Shown one piece after another: positions 34,375 to 44,220 of a stretch of 64,000 nt of DNA; the first letter of the stretch is position 1; every line of letters starts with the position of its first letter. The stretch covers positions 2,572,685 through 2,636,684 of the forward strand of contig NZ_AP023086.1 of the NCBI RefSeq assembly GCF_021655555.1, in the 5' to 3' direction. This DNA is from Marinagarivorans cellulosilyticus. Its GTDB lineage: Bacteria > Pseudomonadota > Gammaproteobacteria > Pseudomonadales > Cellvibrionaceae. The notes beneath the pieces are model-generated. The model saw only the letters and a list, made by a program, of their open reading frames with translations, searched no databases and had not been told where the DNA came from. The translations under genes were made by a program, and so were the position numbers.

Positions 34375-37248
34375 ATGACTCTGAATATTATTAAATTGTT
34401 ATTTGGCTCTAAAAACGATCGCGAATTAAAGCGTATGCGCAAGCTCGTTAAAAAAATTAATGCCTTAGAAGAGTCTATCAAGGGGCTGGAAGACACTGCG
34501 CTAAAAGAAAAAACACAAGAGTTTCGTTCGCGCCACCAAAATGGTGAAACCCTTGATGCATTATTGCCAGAGGCCTTTGCAGTTTGTAGAGAGGCCAGCT
34601 CGCGCGTTATGGGAATGCGCCATTACGATGTTCAGCTGATTGGTGGTATCGCCTTGCACGAGGGGCGCATCGCAGAGATGCGTACCGGCGAAGGTAAAAC
34701 ACTCATGGCGACGCTGGCTGTCTATTTAAATGCGATTCCCGGTAATGGCTCGCACCTTGTAACTGTGAATGACTATTTGGCCCGCCGCGATGCTGAATGG
34801 ATGCGCCCACTTTATGAGGCTCTGGGTTTAACGGTTGGCGTTATTGCTTCAATGCAGCCGCAAGATGAAAAGCGCGAAGCTTATAACTCTGATATTACCT
34901 ACGGCACAAATAATGAATTTGGGTTCGATTACTTGCGCGATAATATGGTTTTGCGCAAAGAAGATCGCATGCAGCGGCCGCTGACATTTGCCGTTGTGGA
35001 TGAGGTGGATTCGATCCTAATCGATGAGGCGCGCACACCGCTCATCATCTCCGGCGCAGCTGAAGATAGCTCTGAGCTTTATCGGGTGATGAACCTCCTA
35101 ACGCCCACCTTGCGCCCCGTGGCCGATTCTGATGGCGAGCGCAATGAGAAAATTCAATTTCAAAAGGTGCTGCTCGAAGGGCAAGAAAAGCCCTGTTCAA
35201 TTACTGCAGCTTTAACTGAAGCTGATAAAGCTAATAAAGATTTGGTGATTGCGGATGCCAGTGCTAAACCGCCAGTTTGCCGGTTGGCCGAAAAAGGGCA
35301 TTTTATGCTCGATGAAAAAGGCCGCCAAATCGAGCTGACTGAAGATGGTCACGAGCTGGTTGAGCAGTGGTTAGTCAAAAATAAGCTTATGAAGGAAAAC
35401 GACAGCCTTTATTCTGCCGGCAACCTAAATCTATTGCACCACGTTCATACATCGTTGAAGGCCCACAAGCTTTATCACAATGATGTCGAATACATTGTGC
35501 AAGATAGCCAGGTACTTTTAATTGATGAACACACGGGCCGCACAATGCCTGGGCGTCGTTTATCAGAGGGGTTGCATCAGGCGATTGAAGCCAAAGAAGG
35601 ACTGGCAATTCAAAATGAAAGTCAAACCTTGGCTTCAACTACTTTCCAGAACTACTTTCGGTTGTACAAAAAATTATCGGGTATGACGGGTACTGCCGAT
35701 ACCGAGGCTGTTGAATTTCGTCAAATCTATGGTTTAGATGTTGTTGTTATCCCTACGAATAAACCCATTGCACGGCAAGATTTGAACGACCTTGTATTTT
35801 TAACCATTGACGAAAAATACGATGCAATTGTTAAACAGGTTCAAGAGCTGCAAAGCAAAAACGTCCCTATTTTGGTGGGGACTGCATCGGTAGAAAGCTC
35901 TGAAGAAGTCTCTCGTCGCTTTAAGGCTGCGGGGGTTCGTCACGAAGTGCTTAACGCTAAGCAGCATGACCGCGAGGCCGATATTATTGCTCAAGCTGGG
36001 CGCCCTGGTGCAATTACAGTCGCTACTAATATGGCGGGCCGTGGTACGGACATTAAGTTGGGTGGAAGCTGGGAAGCTGATGTCGAAAAGCTTGATAACC
36101 CAACACAAGCCCAAATCGACGAGCTCAAGGCGCAATGGAAGGAGCGTAACGAGCAAGTTAAAGCCAATGGCGGTCTGCATATTGTTGGTACAGAACGCCA
36201 CGAATCTCGCCGAATAGACAATCAGCTTCGCGGTCGTGCGGGGCGCCAAGGTGACCCTGGTGTATCGCGCTTTTATCTTTCACTGGAAGATAGCTTGATG
36301 CGTATTTTCGCCTCTGATCGTGTGCGCAATATGATGAGTGCGCTAGGCATGGAGAAAGGCGAAGCGATCGAAGCAAAAATGGTTTCTCGGGCTATTGAAA
36401 AAGCGCAGCGAAAAGTTGAGGGTCGCAACTTTGACTTCCGTAAGCAGCTACTTGAATACGATGATGTCGCCAACGATCAAAGGCAGGTAATTTATACCCA
36501 GCGCAATGATTTATTAGAAATGGACAGCATTGAAGATGCCATTACGGGTATGCGCGAAGAGGTCATGAACGATATTATCTCTAACCATATTCCTCCTCAA
36601 TCATTGGCTGAGCAATGGGACGTATCGGGGCTGGAGGAAGTTATTAAGGTTGATTTCGGTGTGGATCTACCCATTGCCCAGTGGCTTGAAGACGATAAAA
36701 AACTGTATGAAGAACCGTTGCGCGAAAAAATTATTGCTGCAATGGATGAGTTCTACCAGCAGAAGTGCGAGCGCCTTGGCGGTGTTATGCGAGGTCTGGA
36801 AAAGCAATTAATGCTGCATGTTCTAGATACATTGTGGAAAGAGCATCTGCAGAGCATGGACCAGTTACGCCAAGGTATTGGCTTGCGCGCTTATGCGCAG
36901 AAAAACCCCAAGCAAGAATATAAAAGAGAAGCTTTTGAGTTGTTCCAAGAATTATTGAATAGCTTAAAGCACGATGTTGCGCGTGTATTGTTTAAAGTCG
37001 AGCCGATGACCGAAGAGCAAATGCATATGATGGAAGCCCAGCGCAGAATGGAAGCAGAAGCAGCGATGCGTAACCAGCAATTAAAGCATGAAGACGCATC
37101 GGCGTTAACAGCGCCGCAAGCGCCAGAGTCTGAAGCTCCGCCTTTGCAGCAGCCTTTGCAGCGTGCAGCACCCAAAGTAGGGCGCAATGATCCGTGCCCA
37201 TGTGGCTCGGGTAAAAAATATAAAGCATGCCACGGTAAATTAGCGTAA
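34375..37248 (+). CDS. secA: Preprotein translocase ATPase SecA
   Basis: 957 residues, full length. Walker A is GEGKT at 105-109, the DEAD-like motif is VVDEVDSILIDEARTPLIISG, and the second nucleotide-binding domain has VATNMAGRGTDI. The C-terminal zinc tail CPCGSGKKYKACH (941-953), which binds SecB and lipids, is intact. It drives export through SecYEG. The M23 gene lies 102 bp upstream and argJ 12 bp downstream. Confidence 0.98.
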   Translation: MTLNIIKLLFGSKNDRELKRMRKLVKKINALEESIKGLEDTALKEKTQEFRSRHQNGETLDALLPEAFAVCREASSRVMGMRHYDVQLIGGIALHEGRIAEMRTGEGKTLMATLAVYLNAIPGNGSHLVTVNDYLARRDAEWMRPLYEALGLTVGVIASMQPQDEKREAYNSDITYGTNNEFGFDYLRDNMVLRKEDRMQRPLTFAVVDEVDSILIDEARTPLIISGAAEDSSELYRVMNLLTPTLRPVADSDGERNEKIQFQKVLLEGQEKPCSITAALTEADKANKDLVIADASAKPPVCRLAEKGHFMLDEKGRQIELTEDGHELVEQWLVKNKLMKENDSLYSAGNLNLLHHVHTSLKAHKLYHNDVEYIVQDSQVLLIDEHTGRTMPGRRLSEGLHQAIEAKEGLAIQNESQTLASTTFQNYFRLYKKLSGMTGTADTEAVEFRQIYGLDVVVIPTNKPIARQDLNDLVFLTIDEKYDAIVKQVQELQSKNVPILVGTASVESSEEVSRRFKAAGVRHEVLNAKQHDREADIIAQAGRPGAITVATNMAGRGTDIKLGGSWEADVEKLDNPTQAQIDELKAQWKERNEQVKANGGLHIVGTERHESRRIDNQLRGRAGRQGDPGVSRFYLSLEDSLMRIFASDRVRNMMSALGMEKGEAIEAKMVSRAIEKAQRKVEGRNFDFRKQLLEYDDVANDQRQVIYTQRNDLLEMDSIEDAITGMREEVMNDIISNHIPPQSLAEQWDVSGLEEVIKVDFGVDLPIAQWLEDDKKLYEEPLREKIIAAMDEFYQQKCERLGGVMRGLEKQLMLHVLDTLWKEHLQSMDQLRQGIGLRAYAQKNPKQEYKREAFELFQELLNSLKHDVARVLFKVEPMTEEQMHMMEAQRRMEAEAAMRNQQLKHEDASALTAPQAPESEAPPLQQPLQRAAPKVGRNDPCPCGSGKKYKACHGKLA

Positions 37249-37260
37249 AGAGGTATTGTT

Positions 37261-38481
37261 ATGGCAGTGGGTGAGCACATTTGGCCGGTAATGCATCCTA
37301 TTGCAGGTTTAACTTTAGGCACTGCAAGTGCGGGTGTTAAATATGCGGGACGAACCGATATTGTTGTAATGGCTATTGCCGAGGGTGCCGCGGTTTCGGG
37401 TGTTTTTACGCAAAATGCATTTTGCGCCGCTCCTGTTATCGTTGGGCGAAATCACTTGTCTGCTGGCGATATTCGTTATTTTTTAATTAATTCTGGCAAT
37501 GCGAATGCGTGTACTGGTGAGCGCGGCCTTGCCGATGCAGAGTCCTGCTGCCAAGCGGTGGCAACACTTGGCGATATTGAAGCGCGGCAAGTGGTTCCAT
37601 TTTCGACGGGTGTGATTGGTGAATATTTGCCTGTCCCTAAAATTGTTAATGCGCTACCGGCTGCCATGTCGTCGTTGTCTGTTAATGGTTGGGATGCGGC
37701 GGCCAAAGCAATTATGACAACAGACACTCGCCCAAAAGGCGCAAGTGTTCAGTTCGAGCATGATGGCGAAGTGATTTCTGTTACCGGCATCGCTAAGGGC
37801 GCGGGCATGATTAGGCCAAATATGGCGACTATGCTGGCGTATATAGCAACAGATGCGGTGGTGGCCCAGCCGCTGCTGGATGATATGGTAAAGCGTGCTG
37901 CAGATCAGTCGTTTAACCGTATTAGCATTGATGGCGACACATCAACGAATGACTCTTGCTTGTTAGTGGCAACAGGCCAAGCAGGCTTACCTATGTTGAG
38001 TGATCCAGCTGGCGAATTGTACGATAAGCTAATGGCTGCAGTTACTGATGTTCACCGGCAGCTGGCGCTAGGTATTGTGCGAGACGGTGAAGGGGCTAGT
38101 AAATGTATTAGCGTAGCCGTCACTCAAGGTGGAAACAAAGAAGAGTGCTTAAAGGTGGCCTATGCCATTGCGCACTCACCGCTAGTGAAAACAGCGCTTT
38201 TTGCATCAGACCCGAACTGGGGGCGTATTATCTGTGCTGTTGGTTATGCTGGTGTGCGTGCACTAGACACTCAAAAAGTAAATGTTTATTTGGATGATGT
38301 TTGCATTGTGCGTGCTGGCCAGCGGGCACAAGAGTACACCGAAGAGCAAGGTCAGGCAGTTGTTGATCAGGCCGAATTTAGTGTGCGTGTAGAACTTGGC
38401 CGTGGTCATAGTTCTGATGAGGTTTGGACAACAGATCTTTCGCATGACTACGTCACAATTAATGCGGAATATCGTAGTTAA
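37261..38481 (+). CDS. argJ: Bifunctional glutamate N-acetyltransferase / ornithine acetyltransferase ArgJ
   Basis: 406 residues. The autocleavage site is in KGAGMIRPNMATML: Thr190 becomes the nucleophile of the beta chain. DTSTNDSCLL, SDPNWGRI and the C-terminal DLSHDYVTINAEYRS are standard. It recycles the acetyl group in arginine synthesis. Its position after secA is seen in many gammaproteobacteria, and the Nudix gene follows two bases after its stop. Confidence 0.97.
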   Translation: MAVGEHIWPVMHPIAGLTLGTASAGVKYAGRTDIVVMAIAEGAAVSGVFTQNAFCAAPVIVGRNHLSAGDIRYFLINSGNANACTGERGLADAESCCQAVATLGDIEARQVVPFSTGVIGEYLPVPKIVNALPAAMSSLSVNGWDAAAKAIMTTDTRPKGASVQFEHDGEVISVTGIAKGAGMIRPNMATMLAYIATDAVVAQPLLDDMVKRAADQSFNRISIDGDTSTNDSCLLVATGQAGLPMLSDPAGELYDKLMAAVTDVHRQLALGIVRDGEGASKCISVAVTQGGNKEECLKVAYAIAHSPLVKTALFASDPNWGRIICAVGYAGVRALDTQKVNVYLDDVCIVRAGQRAQEYTEEQGQAVVDQAEFSVRVELGRGHSSDEVWTTDLSHDYVTINAEYRS

Positions 38482-38483
38482 GT

Positions 38484-39434
38484 ATGTCGTCTGTTCATGT
38501 CGCTGTAGGCGTTATCTTAACTCAGAAAAAGGTGCTTTTAGCTAAACGTGCACAGCATCAGCATCAAGGTGGCTTATGGGAATTTCCTGGCGGTAAGGTT
38601 GAGGCCGGTGAGCATGTTACGGCTGCACTTAATCGTGAGCTTAAAGAAGAGCTTGCTATTAATGCAACACAAATGCAGCCGTTAATCCAAATTCGACATG
38701 ATTATGGCGATAAGGTTGTTTTGCTAGATGTATGGACGGTAACTGCTTTTGACGGCGAACCGAGTGGCCAAGAAGGGCAGCCTTTGGTTTGGGCTGATCT
38801 TAATCAATTAATCCATTACGATTTTCCGGCGGCAAACCGGCCAATTGTTTCTGCTCTTACCCTGCCGCGCCTCATTGCCGTAACGCCTTCTAGTGGCGCA
38901 AAAGATGAAGTTTTGGCTTTTTGCCAAAAGGCATTGGCTCTAGGCGCTGCTGGTTTTCAATTGCGCTCACTACAACTAGGGCCCGAAGATATCAACTGGC
39001 TGCATAGTAAATTGACTGAGCTCTGCGGTGTGCCGATTTGGATAAACAGTGCGCATTTATTTGATAATTCAGGCGTTATCAATCAAGCGCTACTTTCGCT
39101 AGCTGCCCATGTCCATTTTACTTCCCGCCATTTGGTGCAGGCAAAAAAAGTCGGTTCGTGCATCGCGAATGCAACGGCATCATGCCATAACTTGGAAGAA
39201 ATAAGGGCTGCAGAAGCGGCTGGAATTAAAGCCGTTTATTTATCGCCAGTGTCAGCAACGCCGTCACATCCAGATGCTAACGGCTTAGGCTGGGATGCTT
39301 TTTCACAGCTTGTAGCGAAAGCCAAAGTCCCAGTATATGCATTAGGTGGTATGGCGCTTGCGGACTTGCCGTTTGCACAAAACTGTTATGCGCAAGGCAT
39401 TGCCGGTATATCGCTTTTTCAGTTTCAGCCCTAG
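38484..39434 (+). CDS. mutT: Nudix hydrolase (MutT) fused to a thiamine-phosphate-synthase-like domain
   Basis: 316 residues. The N-terminal half is a Nudix domain with the box GKVEAGEHVTAALNRELKEELA, where the last consensus Gly is Ala. The C-terminal half is a TIM barrel like ThiE (SPVSATPSHPDANGLGWDAF, VYALGGMALADL). This fusion is a known gammaproteobacterial MutT architecture. The first domain is expected to hydrolyse 8-oxo-dGTP; the role of the second is unclear, and its ThiE catalytic residues look incomplete by eye. Confidence 0.9.
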   Translation: MSSVHVAVGVILTQKKVLLAKRAQHQHQGGLWEFPGGKVEAGEHVTAALNRELKEELAINATQMQPLIQIRHDYGDKVVLLDVWTVTAFDGEPSGQEGQPLVWADLNQLIHYDFPAANRPIVSALTLPRLIAVTPSSGAKDEVLAFCQKALALGAAGFQLRSLQLGPEDINWLHSKLTELCGVPIWINSAHLFDNSGVINQALLSLAAHVHFTSRHLVQAKKVGSCIANATASCHNLEEIRAAEAAGIKAVYLSPVSATPSHPDANGLGWDAFSQLVAKAKVPVYALGGMALADLPFAQNCYAQGIAGISLFQFQP

Positions 39435-39435
39435 G

Positions 39436-39451
39436 AGCTGGGCCTCCAGCT
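39436..39451. terminator. Short stem-loop between convergent genes
   Basis: AGCTGG-GCCT-CCAGCT sits in the 20-bp gap between mutT and the convergent DUF481 gene. No T-run follows on either strand, so termination is plausible by position only. Confidence 0.35.
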
Positions 39452-39454
39452 AAT

Positions 39455-40588
39455 TTAGTTGAAAGAATAGCTAATGCTAAAAATAAAGCGATAGTCGTCG
39501 TTTTTTGGTGTTGTGCCTAAATCATCGGGTGTTGGGCTCTCAATATAATCCCATACAATGGAGGTATTGAAGTCAATGCTGCGGGTTAGGTCGTAACTCA
39601 AAGTAGATATGACGTGGTGAGTGTAACCACCTGATGCTTCATTTGCCCAGAGAATTTGATAATCGAGAATAAAGCCCATGGCGCTCGTCACATTCATGTT
39701 GTAGTGCGTAGAGGCAATTAGCACTGCCGATTGCTCTCGCTTTTCGCTCGCTTCTTCGACTTCGTTGAATTGAGTAAACTGTATACCTGGTCCGATAAAT
39801 AAATCCCATTGTTTATTATCTCTGTCGATGGCCTGTAAACCTAGGCCTGCCCCAAGGGTGCCTCGGGCATCAATATTTTGAAAGCGGTCGCTAAAAATAT
39901 CTAAAAATAACGGGCGGTAGAATAATCGCTGGTTGGCAAAAATATCGAAATTGCTGCGCAAGCGATGATTGTTGGCGGTCTCTTTATCGTCGCTGTAGGT
40001 GTATAAACCGAGGTAATCGACCGTAAAGCGTGACAAAGCTGTTCGACGCTTTGTTGAAAAGTTACCGTTGTATTCCGTTTGCGGTGAGTTGCCTGATCGG
40101 ATATTCGTGCCTAGGCCAAAGCGTGCGCTCCAAAAGTTAAGCTCTTTGAGTTGGCCAGAAACCAGTGCAATTAAACGCTCGCGGTCAAAGTTGTAGCTCA
40201 AGCTGTCATTTTTAATTTCAATCGTGCGCTCGGAAAGTGTAATTGTGCCCACCTGTGGCTTATCGACACCAAAAATTCTAACGGCTTGTGGCCTTAGGGT
40301 ATGCACTTGCTCAATATCGTCTAATTTAAATTTCCGAAGCCCCAACTTTGCGCTGTTAAACTCCATTTCCCCGTTATAGACTACTTTTATTTTGCCCTTT
40401 AACCATTCACCTGATGTTAACTGTAGCCAGTCCCATTCGTCATTAAAGGCGTTATCCGTGCGCTGTTGAAGTACGTCGTTAGCCACGGCGTCTGGAATAA
40501 CTGGTGCGCTGTTTGCCTGCTTGGGCAGCCCAAAGAGGGCCCAGTTAGAGACGAGAAATAGCACCAAGGTGGCTCGATGGATTGACAT
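39455..40588 (-). CDS. DUF481-family outer-membrane beta-barrel protein
   Basis: About 377 residues from the ATG at 40588, preceded by AGAGG; the longer frame adds a basic stretch without a ribosome site. A signal peptide (to about residue 27) is followed by a small N-terminal domain (LTSGEWLKGKIKVVYNGEMEFNSAKLG) and a C-terminal barrel with alternating aromatic strands, ending YSFN. DUF481 proteins (YdiY-like) are salt- or acid-induced outer-membrane proteins of unknown function. It diverges from the MscK gene. Confidence 0.85.
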   Translation of the reverse strand: MSIHRATLVLFLVSNWALFGLPKQANSAPVIPDAVANDVLQQRTDNAFNDEWDWLQLTSGEWLKGKIKVVYNGEMEFNSAKLGLRKFKLDDIEQVHTLRPQAVRIFGVDKPQVGTITLSERTIEIKNDSLSYNFDRERLIALVSGQLKELNFWSARFGLGTNIRSGNSPQTEYNGNFSTKRRTALSRFTVDYLGLYTYSDDKETANNHRLRSNFDIFANQRLFYRPLFLDIFSDRFQNIDARGTLGAGLGLQAIDRDNKQWDLFIGPGIQFTQFNEVEEASEKREQSAVLIASTHYNMNVTSAMGFILDYQILWANEASGGYTHHVISTLSYDLTRSIDFNTSIVWDYIESPTPDDLGTTPKNDDYRFIFSISYSFN

Positions 40589-40814
40589 GGTTACCTCTAA
40601 AATCATTCTGTAATATTCTACCGAGTAGGCTATAAGCCTGCGTGCGGGGGTAGCAATATAGCAGTGCAATACGGGTTTTAGAACCGATGCAAAAATAGAA
40701 GGTGGAAATAAAGAAAGTGCTCACTGTTTGCTGTTTCTATATTTCTATTTTGGGCGTATTCCAAATTCTAATGGCACCTAAATGCTGAATGCAGTTAATG
40801 ATGGAAGGTAATCG

Positions 40815-43800
40815 ATGATTAATATTCAAAAGGCCTCTACGAGAGCAATTACTGTGTTGATATTTTGTGGGGTGACGTGGCTAAGTGTATTCCCTGCTGC
40901 CTCGGTTGCCGACGATATCGAGTTTCAAGGGCATGCTTCAGTTAATGCTTCTGAGGTGGAATCGCAGTTGGCCCGGCTAGAAGATAATGCTGATCTCTCT
41001 CCCGAGTTCATTGAAAAATTAAAAGTACAATACAAAGCTGTTCTCGAAAATTTGGCTAAGCAGAGTGGTTTTTTAAACAAGGCAAGTGAATATCGCAAAA
41101 TACAATTGCAAGCTGACGAGCATGCCGACCAGCTAACTGAAGAGCTCAAACAGCGTCAAGGAGACCGGCCACAACTGCGGATACCAGAAAACGCGTCGGT
41201 CGCAGAAACGCAAAAGCAGTTGTCTCGAGAAGAGGCCAAGTTGTTGGCGGTTAAGGGGCGTTTGTTAGCTATAGAAAAAGAGCAAGCTAATCCGGCCAAT
41301 ACCGTATCGGCTGCCCGCCAGCGTTTAAGTAATATTAATTTGGCGCAGGAAAAGTTACAGGGCGAGTTGGCCAAGATTTCGGTAGGTGTAACATCAAACT
41401 TGCAGCAGGCAGAGCAGTGGCTACTTCTGAGTAAAAAAGCAGTGTTGGATGCCGAAGAAAAAATGCTTGAGTTAAAGCTTGCGAGTGCGCCAATGCAAAC
41501 GCGGTTGTTAGCTGCGGATCATGCGCTACAGCTTGAAATACAGCGTGAATTAGCGCGAAACATCGAGCGGTTGCAGCGTGAGTTAAATGAAAAACGCAGT
41601 ACTGAGGCGCAAGTTTCACGTGAGGCAACACAGGCGCTATCAGCAAGCGCTGTGGGATTAAGTGATGACGTTGAACAGTACGTTAAAGGGAATAAGGCGT
41701 TAAGCCTAGAGCTAACCGAGTTGGCTCAGAAATTAAATGATAAAACTCAACGTAGCCAACTAGCGAAAGATCAGCTGGAACTTATTAATAATCGCTACCG
41801 AATGATTAAGAAAAAACTAGAAATCACAGGGCTTTCTCATGCTTTGGGGAGCGTTTTGACCGAGCGCAGTAACGACCTTCCGCAAATTGCGGGCTACCAT
41901 AAAGAACATGACGAATTGCTTGAGGAGATTTCTAAAACCGCACTACGCAAGCTCGAATTACAAAATGATGTAAGCCTCCAGCATCATCTGGAGCAGGACA
42001 AAAAGCGCTTGCTAGCCAGTTTGAATTCCACGGCTACGGGTGAAAATAAACAATGGATTAGTGATGTTGTTGCCAACCGTCTATCTCTGCTAGAAAAACT
42101 TGAGTCAGAATATGCTGCTTACATGAGAGTATTGTCTGATGTGGATTTCGATTTATTAGAGCTTATTGATGTTACTAATCGTTTTGATGAATTTTTGGTT
42201 CGTCAGTTAATGTGGGTTCGAACATCACCTTCAATAATATCGTATACCACTACTGATATTCTAAACGAAGGTGTGTTGTTAATAGATTACTTGGGCAATG
42301 TTGATTATAAAGCGGCGGTTGCCAATGTTTTTGGTAGGCTTTGGGTGTGGCTAATATTGTTCGTTATATCAGCAATAGTTATTGGTCAAAGTTGGTTGAA
42401 GTCGCGCCAAAAACAGCTCGAACAAGCTATTGCTCAAGCGCCGCATGCCTCGTTAGTGCCGGCGTTGCAGTATGTTTTTGGGGTGCTGGTGCGGTCTGCG
42501 CCGCTAGCGCTTCTGGCTTTTGTTTTATCGCGTACTGTCGATGCAGCGGTTATCCCTAAGGCGCATGAAAAATTAATTAGCTTATTGTGGGTTTACCTTT
42601 TCTGTGCAGATTTCACGGCTAGGTTGCTGCACTCAAACGGTTTTGTTAGCAGTTATTTTCGCTGGCCTCAGGAGCTAATTCACGATTTATTTAAAGGTTT
42701 CAAACGCTTGAGGAATACGGTTGTTATTCCCTTGTTAGTGGTTTCAATTATACCGTGGCATCTTTTTGCAAGCAAAGGGACTGGTTTTATGGGGACCGTC
42801 CTATTGAGTTTAATAATGTGCTTTCTGGCTTACAGTATTAACTGCTTTTTGTCTGTTCAGTATTCGTTGGTTGGCAGTATTCAGCAGCGAAGGCTGGTTA
42901 GGCCTGCGTCAAAACTGCAGATTATTGCGCGCTTAATTATGGTCGGGGGGCCAATTGTTTGGGCTATAAGTTTGCTGGCAGGGTATCGTTACGCCTCTAT
43001 TGTATTGTGCGGTCGCGTATTTGAAACGATTTTAGTACTCCCTTTTATTGTCTTTGCTTATCAACTTGCTGAGCGAGGATTAATGGAGTTTCAATCTCGG
43101 GTTAAATACCATCAAGCTACTGCTGATGATAATGCAGCGGCTATGACTGCTAGCCCTAAAGTTAATGACGAAAGCATTCCTCCGGTTGAAGAGCAGAAAA
43201 CGCGTAGCGTTGATGAGCTGGCTATTGAAACGCAAAAGCTATTAAAGTCTGTTTTTCTCTTGCTTACAATAACCACTGTTTCTGTTATTTGGTTGAAGGT
43301 GTTGCCGGCATTGGCTATTTTTGAAGAGGTGGTTTTATGGAATACAACATCTGTCGTTGCCGGTGAAGAAACTGCTGTTGCCGTAACCCTTAAAAGCTTG
43401 CTGTTTATTTTGGTGGGAGCCTTTGTGGCTTATATTACCGCGCGCCGATTACCGGCTTTTATCGAAATGGTGCTGCTTAACCGGATAAACATGAGCAATG
43501 GCAGCCGCTACGCAATCACAACTTTGATGTCTTATGCACTGCTTGGGTTAGCGGTTAGTTTTATTGGGAATTCAATAGGTTTTGGCTGGGATAAAATACA
43601 GTGGGCTGTTGCGGCCTTGAGTGTGGGTATTGGTTTTGGTTTGCAGGAAATTGTCGCTAATTTTATTAGTGGCATTATTATTCTATTTGAGCGGCCTATC
43701 CGTGTTGGCGATTTAGTGACGATTAACGGTCAGACGGGTGTTGTTCACCGCATTCAAATTCGAGCAACCACATTAAGAGATTTTGATAACAAAGAACTAC

Positions 43801-44207
43801 TAGTGCCCAATAAAGAGTTTATTACTAGCTCTTTGCTGAATTGGACATTAAGTGATAAAGAAGTGCGAGTGCTAATACCCGTAGGTATTGCTTATGGCAG
43901 TGATGTTGATAAAGCATTGGCCTTGCTCGAAGAAGCTGCACTTGAGCATCCTTTGGTATTGAGTACACCGGCGCCGGTTGTCACGTTTGAAGCGTTTGGC
44001 GATAACGCATTATCTTTATATTTACGTTGCAGAATTGGTTCTGTGGATGATCGTTTAAGTGTTGTTACTGATTTACATCGAGCCATTAACGATAAATATA
44101 TGGCCGCGGCTATTTCAATTGCATTCCCTCAGCGCGATTTACACGTCGATTTTGCAGCGCCTTTAGAGGTGGTGTTAAAAAAGCCAGCGCCTAAGGCGCC
44201 GGCTTAA
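40815..44207 (+). CDS. mscK: MscK/KefA-type large mechanosensitive channel
   Basis: 1130 residues. A signal peptide (to about residue 32) is followed by a long periplasmic coiled coil (about 40-430), a set of membrane helices (about 490-880) and a C-terminal MscS domain (about 900-1110), whose pore-lining helix is ALSVGIGFGLQEIVANFISGI followed by RPIRVGDLVTINGQTGVV. This is the MscK/KefA or MscM architecture; which of them is unclear. It releases ions under membrane tension. AAGGTA lies before the start. Confidence 0.88.
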   Translation: MINIQKASTRAITVLIFCGVTWLSVFPAASVADDIEFQGHASVNASEVESQLARLEDNADLSPEFIEKLKVQYKAVLENLAKQSGFLNKASEYRKIQLQADEHADQLTEELKQRQGDRPQLRIPENASVAETQKQLSREEAKLLAVKGRLLAIEKEQANPANTVSAARQRLSNINLAQEKLQGELAKISVGVTSNLQQAEQWLLLSKKAVLDAEEKMLELKLASAPMQTRLLAADHALQLEIQRELARNIERLQRELNEKRSTEAQVSREATQALSASAVGLSDDVEQYVKGNKALSLELTELAQKLNDKTQRSQLAKDQLELINNRYRMIKKKLEITGLSHALGSVLTERSNDLPQIAGYHKEHDELLEEISKTALRKLELQNDVSLQHHLEQDKKRLLASLNSTATGENKQWISDVVANRLSLLEKLESEYAAYMRVLSDVDFDLLELIDVTNRFDEFLVRQLMWVRTSPSIISYTTTDILNEGVLLIDYLGNVDYKAAVANVFGRLWVWLILFVISAIVIGQSWLKSRQKQLEQAIAQAPHASLVPALQYVFGVLVRSAPLALLAFVLSRTVDAAVIPKAHEKLISLLWVYLFCADFTARLLHSNGFVSSYFRWPQELIHDLFKGFKRLRNTVVIPLLVVSIIPWHLFASKGTGFMGTVLLSLIMCFLAYSINCFLSVQYSLVGSIQQRRLVRPASKLQIIARLIMVGGPIVWAISLLAGYRYASIVLCGRVFETILVLPFIVFAYQLAERGLMEFQSRVKYHQATADDNAAAMTASPKVNDESIPPVEEQKTRSVDELAIETQKLLKSVFLLLTITTVSVIWLKVLPALAIFEEVVLWNTTSVVAGEETAVAVTLKSLLFILVGAFVAYITARRLPAFIEMVLLNRINMSNGSRYAITTLMSYALLGLAVSFIGNSIGFGWDKIQWAVAALSVGIGFGLQEIVANFISGIIILFERPIRVGDLVTINGQTGVVHRIQIRATTLRDFDNKELLVPNKEFITSSLLNWTLSDKEVRVLIPVGIAYGSDVDKALALLEEAALEHPLVLSTPAPVVTFEAFGDNALSLYLRCRIGSVDDRLSVVTDLHRAINDKYMAAAISIAFPQRDLHVDFAAPLEVVLKKPAPKAPA
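44175..44205 (-). terminator. Intrinsic terminator of the RND operon, inside the mscK 3' end
   Basis: On the minus strand an 11-bp GC-rich stem (AAGCCGGCGCC / GGCGCTGGCTT, one mismatch) is followed by TTTTTT. It ends transcription coming from the RND pump genes. It lies in the last 35 bp of the convergent mscK coding region, so those codons also serve as an RNA structure. Confidence 0.7.
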
Positions 44208-44220
44208 ATTAATTGGATAT

